Positions 5,780 to 9,434 of a stretch of 9,434 nucleotides of DNA are shown piece after piece. The notes below the pieces were generated by a model. That model was not told the origin of the DNA and did not search any database. It worked only from the letters and a program-made list of their open reading frames with translations. This DNA comes from Chlamydiales bacterium (GTDB lineage: Bacteria; Chlamydiota; Chlamydiia; Chlamydiales; FEN-1388): assembly GCA_021372185.1 (NCBI GenBank), contig JAJFUY010000345.1, positions 1 to 9,434 on the forward strand, written 5' to 3'. Each line of letters starts with the position of its first letter. Within the stretch, counting starts at the first letter, position 1. The translations under genes and the position numbers were made by a program.

Positions 5780-6615
5780 ATAGCTTTTTTGAAGCAGTCC
5801 TTTCTAACCACCTTCTGTTATATGCACTATTAGCTGGCCTTGTAGCCTCTATTGTGGGTGGTATTATTGGCCCATATGTAGTGGTAAAACGCATTGCCTT
5901 TATAAGCGGTAGCATCTCACACTCTTTTTTGGCAGGTCTTGGTTTTTTCTTATGGCTCGAGCGCGTACAGCAGATAAGCTTTGCCTCCCCTTTTCAAGGT
6001 GCTCTTATAGCCGGTGTGGTATCTGCCCTTCTTATCGGCTGGATACACCTCAAATACCGCCAGAGAGAAGACGCTGTTATTGCCGCCGTTTGGTCTGTAG
6101 GCATGGCAATTGGTATTTTGTTTATGTCACAAACCCCAGGCTATAATGTAGAGCTTACAAACTTTTTAGTGGGTAACCTTTTGTGGGTATCAGAGCGCGA
6201 TTTAGCCTTTTTGTGCATTCTTGATGTAGCGGTTATTATTACCTGCTACGTCCTTCACCACAGGCTTTTAGCCATCTGTTTTGATGAAGACCAAGCACGT
6301 CTGCAGGGTTTGGCCGTTAACCGCCTCTATCTACTTTTATTATCGCTCATAGCAATCACAGTGGTCCTACTCATGCAAGTTGTGGGGATAATTTTGGTGA
6401 TGACCATGCTCACTCTTCCGGCAACAATTGCCAACCTCTACACAAACAAGCTTTCTACCATGATGGGATTAAGCATTGTGTTTAGTATGGCTTTTTGCTT
6501 TATCGGGATGTTTGCATCATTTCATCTAGACTGGCCAGCTGGGGCAACAATTGCCTTAGTGGCAGGTATAACGTACGCACTTTGCCTTCTGACAAATAAA
6601 AAAGGCTCCAAATAA
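5776..6615 (+). CDS. znuB: Zinc/manganese ABC importer, permease (ABC-3 family)
   Basis: This inner-membrane protein forms the metal translocation path. The 279 residues contain about seven to eight hydrophobic segments, beginning near residues 13-38, 51-61, 74-88 and 99-115, with four more between about 130 and 275. Family features include GPYVVVKR and SISHSFLAGLG near residues 32-55 and the late DWPAGATIAL motif near 253-262. Its start overlaps znuC by ATGA. The stop codon TAA (6613-6615) lies inside the loop of the following terminator hairpin, so the last translating ribosome would cover the hairpin as it reaches the end. No truncation or frameshift is seen. Confidence 0.94.
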   Translation: MNSFFEAVLSNHLLLYALLAGLVASIVGGIIGPYVVVKRIAFISGSISHSFLAGLGFFLWLERVQQISFASPFQGALIAGVVSALLIGWIHLKYRQREDAVIAAVWSVGMAIGILFMSQTPGYNVELTNFLVGNLLWVSERDLAFLCILDVAVIITCYVLHHRLLAICFDEDQARLQGLAVNRLYLLLLSLIAITVVLLMQVVGIILVMTMLTLPATIANLYTNKLSTMMGLSIVFSMAFCFIGMFASFHLDWPAGATIALVAGITYALCLLTNKKGSK

Positions 6616-6625
6616 ATTTGGAGCC
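6604..6625. terminator. Bidirectional intrinsic terminator (znuB / tRNA-Ser(GCT))
   Basis: GGCTCCAAA (6604-6612) pairs with TTTGGAGCC (6617-6625) around a four-base loop. On the minus strand it is followed by six T, a strong terminator for tRNA-Ser(GCT), whose 3' end is at 6631. On the plus strand ACTTTT follows, a weaker T-run, which would end the znu message. The znuB stop codon overlaps the loop. Confidence 0.8.
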
Positions 6626-6630
6626 ACTTT

Positions 6631-6717
6631 TGGAAAGAGTGGGATTCGAACCCACGGTACCCTCACGGGTACACATCCTTAGCAGGGATGCGCTATCGGC
6701 CACTCAGCCATCTTTCC
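6631..6717 (-). tRNA. tRNA-Ser(GCT)
   Basis: The minus strand folds as a class II tRNA: acceptor GGAAAGA/TCTTTCC, D arm, anticodon loop CTGCTAA with anticodon GCT (reads AGC and AGU), variable-arm stem GTACCC/GGGTAC with loop GTGA, and T arm GTGGG-TTCGAAT-CCCAC. Position 73 is A and CCA is not encoded. It shares 22 identical bases with tRNA-Ser(GGA) across the T arm and flank (6639-6660 with 3983-4004). Confidence 0.96.
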
Positions 6718-6735
6718 GGAATAAATGAGAGCACA

Positions 6736-6765
6736 ATACTACCCTGACTCAAACCTTTTTCTCAA
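6736..6765 (-). promoter_or_regulatory. Probable promoter of tRNA-Ser(GCT)
   Basis: On the minus strand TTGAGA (6765-6760, five of six) and TAGTAT (6741-6736, four of six) are 18 bases apart. Initiation near 6729 leaves a leader of about 12 bases before the mature 5' end. The fold-back element begins about 15 bases beyond the -35. Confidence 0.5.
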
Positions 6766-6779
6766 GCCCCATTTTGATT

Positions 6780-6940
6780 TTATTTTGTTTTTGTATTCCT
6801 CTGCGACCTCTGTAGCTCTCTCTGCGGTAAAAATTAAAATCACACGCTTTTACCTAAAAAAGATATTGATGCTTTTTTAATACATTTTTCACCGCAGAGA
6901 GAGCTACAGAGTCGCAGAGGAATACAAAACAAGAAAATAA
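6780..6940. repeat. Long fold-back (MITE-like) inverted repeat upstream of dnaB
   Basis: Bases 6793-6828 pair with 6891-6925, identical except for one extra C in the left arm (near 6806-6807). Looser AT-rich matches extend the arms outward to about 6780 and 6940 (TATTTT / AAAATA). The arms are built from CTCTGCG/CTCTGTA-type units recurring about every ten bases; I recall similar CGCAGAG-rich intergenic repeats from other environmental bacteria, but cannot verify this. The 62-base loop (6829-6890) is AT-rich with no gene. It lies between tRNA-Ser(GCT) and dnaB and ends about 10 bases before the proposed dnaB -35. No transposase is present. Confidence 0.75.
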
Positions 6941-6948
6941 ATCTCTCT

Positions 6949-6977
6949 TTGCCGTAATCGGGGAAAAAGGGTACACT
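6949..6977 (+). promoter_or_regulatory. Candidate promoter of dnaB
   Basis: TTGCCG (6949-6954) and TACACT (6972-6977) are separated by exactly 17 bases, each with four of six matches. Initiation would fall about 6984, at the very base before the ATG at 6985. This would make the message leaderless. Confidence 0.35.
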
Positions 6978-6984
6978 TTTGGCT

Positions 6985-8439
6985 ATGAGCGAGATCACAC
7001 ACAAAGTAAGAGTTCCCCCAAATTCTAAAGAATCTGAAATGATGGTTTTAGGTTGCATGCTCACAAGCATCAATAGCCTAAACATTGCAGCAGATGCTCT
7101 TGACGAGCAAGACTATTACTATACTGAACACAAAATCATCTTCCAGTCACTTAAAAGCGCCTACCGCAACGACAAGCCAGCAGACGTTCACCTCATTGCT
7201 GAAGACCTAAAAAGACAAAATAAGCTCTCTAGTGTTGGCGGTGTTGTCTACCTTACTACTTTAGCTCAGTACGCAGGAACCTCTGCCTACATCGAAGAAT
7301 ACGTTGATATCGTCAAAAATAAAGCGCTTTTACGCCGCATTATTTTGGCCGCTCAAGAGATTGAAAAACAAGCCCTAGAAGACCCAGAAGATGTACGCGT
7401 CTGTTTAGATGATGCGCAAGCCAGCTTCTTTCAGATTGGCCAGCAGACAAATACAAAAGATGGCGTGTTAGTAAGTGAAATTTTGTCAGGTGTGCAGGGA
7501 CAAGCAAAGCTACCCTTCTTAAAAGAACTTCAAGAAAGGCAAGAAAAGTTCTTAGAACGAGGTGCAGATGACCCTGGCATAACGGGCGTTCCTACTCACT
7601 ACACAGACCTTGACCGTATGATCAATGGTCTTGGTAACTCTCACCTACTTATCCTAGCCGCTCGTCCTGCCATGGGTAAAACGGCTTTAGCACTAAACCT
7701 TGCTGAACAAGTCTGCTTTAAAAATAAAATGGCAGTCGGCATTTTCTCACTTGAAATGACTGCAGAACAGCTTGTACACCGTCTTGTCTGCTCTCAATCA
7801 GAAGTAGAATCTGATAAAATCCGCACAGGCTCACTTACCCACGATGAATTTCACCGCGTAGTAGATGCCGTAAGCGCCATGCAAGAGCACGTCATGGTTA
7901 TTGACGACCAGCCAGGACTTAAAATTACTGATCTTCGGGCCCGTGCTCGTCGCATGAAAGAAAATTATGATATCAAGCTACTTATCATTGACTACCTCCA
8001 GCTTATTTCTGGTAGCTCTACAGCTCGAAATTCTGATAACCGCGTAAACGAAATTTCAGAAATTTCTCGTATGCTCAAAAACTTAGCGCGCGAACTTGAC
8101 GTACCTGTAGTATGCCTATCACAGCTTTCTCGTAAGGTTGAAGAGCGTACTGGCCATAGGCCGCAGATGTCAGACTTAAGAGAATCTGGCTCTATCGAGC
8201 AGGATGCTGACATTATTATGCTGCTCCTTCGCCGTGAATACTATGACCCTAATGATAAACCCGGCCAAGCTGAGCTTATCGTTGCCAAAAACCGTCATGG
8301 CGGCGTGGGTAGCGTTACACTCACCTTCCGTAAAGAAATTGGCCAGTTTGCCAACTACGTTCCAGTAGCTTATCAATCGCACGATTCATCACCTGATGAC
8401 GAAGAAGATGCATTTCGTCCTTTCTCCTCTGTACGATAA
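6985..8439 (+). CDS. dnaB: Replicative DNA helicase DnaB
   Basis: DnaB is the hexameric 5'-3' helicase that unwinds DNA at the replication fork. The 484 residues hold the N-terminal primase-contact domain (about 10-115), a linker, and the RecA-like ATPase domain (about 198-460). Walker A ARPAMGKT (226-233), Walker B LLIIDYLQL (332-340), LSQLSRKVEER, the DLRESGSIEQDAD block and the arginine finger in KNRHG are all intact. The linker (about 155-200) is roughly a dozen residues longer than in E. coli, with LPFLKELQERQEKF. The C-terminus is a short acidic tail. The start is ambiguous: ATG 6985 has no close ribosome site, while TTG 6979, two codons earlier, has AAGGG seven bases upstream. No intein or frameshift is seen. 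Confidence 0.96.
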   Translation: MSEITHKVRVPPNSKESEMMVLGCMLTSINSLNIAADALDEQDYYYTEHKIIFQSLKSAYRNDKPADVHLIAEDLKRQNKLSSVGGVVYLTTLAQYAGTSAYIEEYVDIVKNKALLRRIILAAQEIEKQALEDPEDVRVCLDDAQASFFQIGQQTNTKDGVLVSEILSGVQGQAKLPFLKELQERQEKFLERGADDPGITGVPTHYTDLDRMINGLGNSHLLILAARPAMGKTALALNLAEQVCFKNKMAVGIFSLEMTAEQLVHRLVCSQSEVESDKIRTGSLTHDEFHRVVDAVSAMQEHVMVIDDQPGLKITDLRARARRMKENYDIKLLIIDYLQLISGSSTARNSDNRVNEISEISRMLKNLARELDVPVVCLSQLSRKVEERTGHRPQMSDLRESGSIEQDADIIMLLLRREYYDPNDKPGQAELIVAKNRHGGVGSVTLTFRKEIGQFANYVPVAYQSHDSSPDDEEDAFRPFSSVR

Positions 8440-8465
8440 TACCCTTCATCGCTAGAATCAAAAGC

Positions 8466-8471
8466 TATAAT
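8466..8471 (+). promoter_or_regulatory. Candidate -10 element for murA
   Basis: A perfect TATAAT lies in the 51-base gap after dnaB, placing initiation near 8478, about 13 bases before the murA ATG. No good -35 is found at 16-18 bases upstream, so it may be weak, activator-dependent, or secondary to read-through from dnaB. Confidence 0.4.
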
Positions 8472-8490
8472 AATTTCTGGCGAGGCTATC

Positions 8491-9434
8491 ATGGAAGTAT
8501 TACGAGTAACCGGTGGCAAACCCCTCAGAGGGCAAGTAAGGGCATCTGGCGCAAAAAATGCGATGACAAAACTGCTTGTAGCGTCGCTCATATCTGATAA
8601 AAAATGTACCTTCCACAATGTTCCAAACATTGGTGACGTAGAAATTACGCTTGCTATGTGTAAAGAAATAGGCATGGAAGCCTCCTGGGATAAAGATTCT
8701 CGCGTTTTAGTAGTTCAGACCAAGGAATTAAAAACCACATACGTCCCACAGCGCTTCTCAGGGTCTAATCGTATCCCTATTTTAATGATTGGCGCGCTTT
8801 TATCAAGAAGTGATCAGGACATAATCGTGCCCACAGTAGGTGGTGATCGCATTGGTGCTCGCCCCGTTAACTTCCACACAGAAGCCCTAGAAAAACTTGG
8901 CGCAGAAATTGAATACCGCCAGATGAAAAAAGAAGGCGCCTACTTTGCCTATGCCCCACATGGCCTTAAGGGTAGCATTATCACCCTTCCATACCCATCT
9001 GTGGGCGCTACAGAAAACACAATACTGGCAGGCGTTACAGCACGCGGCACCACCGTTATTAAAAACGCGGCAAATGAACCAGAAGTTGTAGAGCTCATTT
9101 TGTTCTTACAAAAGTTAGGAGCTATTATCACTTTAGATACCGACCGCACAATACGCATTCAGGGCACACGGCACTTCCACGAGGTAGAACACCATGTGAT
9201 GACAGACCGCATAGAGGCAGCCTCCTTTGGCATGGCAGCTATCGCTACAAAGGGACGCGTGCTTGTTGAAGGTGCAGATCACCGCCATATGATCACATTC
9301 TTAAATAAACTGCGCGAAATTGGCGGCGGCTTTGCCGTTAAAGGTACTGGCATAGAATTTTTCTGGGATAGCGCCCTTCATGGTGGCCTCCACCTAGAAA
9401 CTGATGTTCACCCAGGCTTTATGACAGACTGGCA
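8491..9434 (+). CDS. murA: UDP-GlcNAc 1-carboxyvinyltransferase MurA (5' part, runs off the edge)
   Basis: MurA transfers enolpyruvate from PEP to UDP-GlcNAc, the first committed step of peptidoglycan synthesis, in the cytoplasm. The window holds 314 codons; the family is usually about 420-450, so some 110-140 are missing. The inside-out alpha/beta repeats are recognisable. Lys22-Asn23 (SGAKNA), Arg94 (NRIPIL, equivalent to E. coli Arg91), Arg124 (GARP, Arg120) and Asp313 (TDW, Asp305) are kept. The catalytic Cys115 equivalent is Asp119 (GGDRIGARP, codon 8845-8847), the natural variant known from Chlamydia and Mycobacterium, which keeps activity but is insensitive to fosfomycin. GAGG lies five bases before the ATG, which fixes the start. 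It follows dnaB by 51 bases in the same direction. Confidence 0.96.
   Translation, partial: MEVLRVTGGKPLRGQVRASGAKNAMTKLLVASLISDKKCTFHNVPNIGDVEITLAMCKEIGMEASWDKDSRVLVVQTKELKTTYVPQRFSGSNRIPILMIGALLSRSDQDIIVPTVGGDRIGARPVNFHTEALEKLGAEIEYRQMKKEGAYFAYAPHGLKGSIITLPYPSVGATENTILAGVTARGTTVIKNAANEPEVVELILFLQKLGAIITLDTDRTIRIQGTRHFHEVEHHVMTDRIEAASFGMAAIATKGRVLVEGADHRHMITFLNKLREIGGGFAVKGTGIEFFWDSALHGGLHLETDVHPGFMTDW

Noticed and set aside
5012..6615. Iron (Ytg/Sit-type) rather than zinc importer
   Set aside because: Not excluded, but the single permease, order A-C-B and the His-rich loop of the binding protein favour the zinc-type system.
6500..6703. Minus-strand open frame over the end of znuB
   Set aside because: It begins inside tRNA-Ser(GCT), crosses the terminator and runs antisense to znuB; no ribosome site.
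6840..7085. Minus-strand frame across the fold-back element and dnaB start
   Set aside because: It is composed of the repeat arm and antisense dnaB; no independent coding evidence.
8949..9158. Minus-strand frame inside murA, with others antisense to dnaB and prc
   Set aside because: Shadows of clearly conserved genes on the opposite strand.

Overview
This window looks like chromosome from a host-associated bacterium, most probably a chlamydia-like lineage (Chlamydiota). Three things point that way. The MurA has Asp in place of the catalytic Cys, and its local motifs (IEAASFGMAA, GGGF, ETDVHPGF) match my memory of chlamydial MurA. DnaB has an extended linker of the kind I recall from chlamydiae. 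The tail-specific protease is a long, Tsp-type enzyme. This is judged from memory without a database search; Dependentiae (TM6) is the main alternative. Base composition is moderate and AT-leaning, genes are compact, and Shine-Dalgarno sites are visible at most starts.

Layout. Positions 1-417 hold no gene but are rich in palindromes: a 44-bp perfect-arm hairpin at the left edge, a second hairpin at 69-95, and a ~143-bp fold-back element at 211-353 whose arms contain a GATTAA-type hexamer repeat. A small exported basic protein (418-612, minus) diverges from an orphan six-helix membrane protein (752-1438, plus). That gene converges on a Prc/Tsp periplasmic protease (1435-3441, minus) and overlaps it by four bases. 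The protease diverges from a 130-residue orphan (3526-3918, plus) across an 84-bp promoter region with a palindrome. Next come tRNA-Ser(GGA) (minus), a translationally coupled zinc/manganese ABC importer operon znuA-znuC-znuB (4161-6615, plus), a bidirectional terminator whose loop contains the znuB stop codon, and tRNA-Ser(GCT) (minus). A third fold-back element (~160 bp, 6780-6940) lies just upstream of dnaB (replicative helicase). The 5' 314 codons of murA (peptidoglycan precursor synthesis) run off the right edge.

How it fits together. ZnuA captures the metal in the periplasm, ZnuB carries it across the inner membrane and ZnuC supplies the energy. Prc degrades or processes envelope proteins. 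DnaB unwinds DNA at the replication fork. MurA commits UDP-GlcNAc to the cell wall. The least ordinary signals are the three fold-back repeats, two of which share an 11-base loop sequence, the Cys-to-Asp MurA, the uncertain (possibly leaderless) dnaB start, and the A73 discriminator in both serine tRNAs. I did not find a convincing new multi-gene system.
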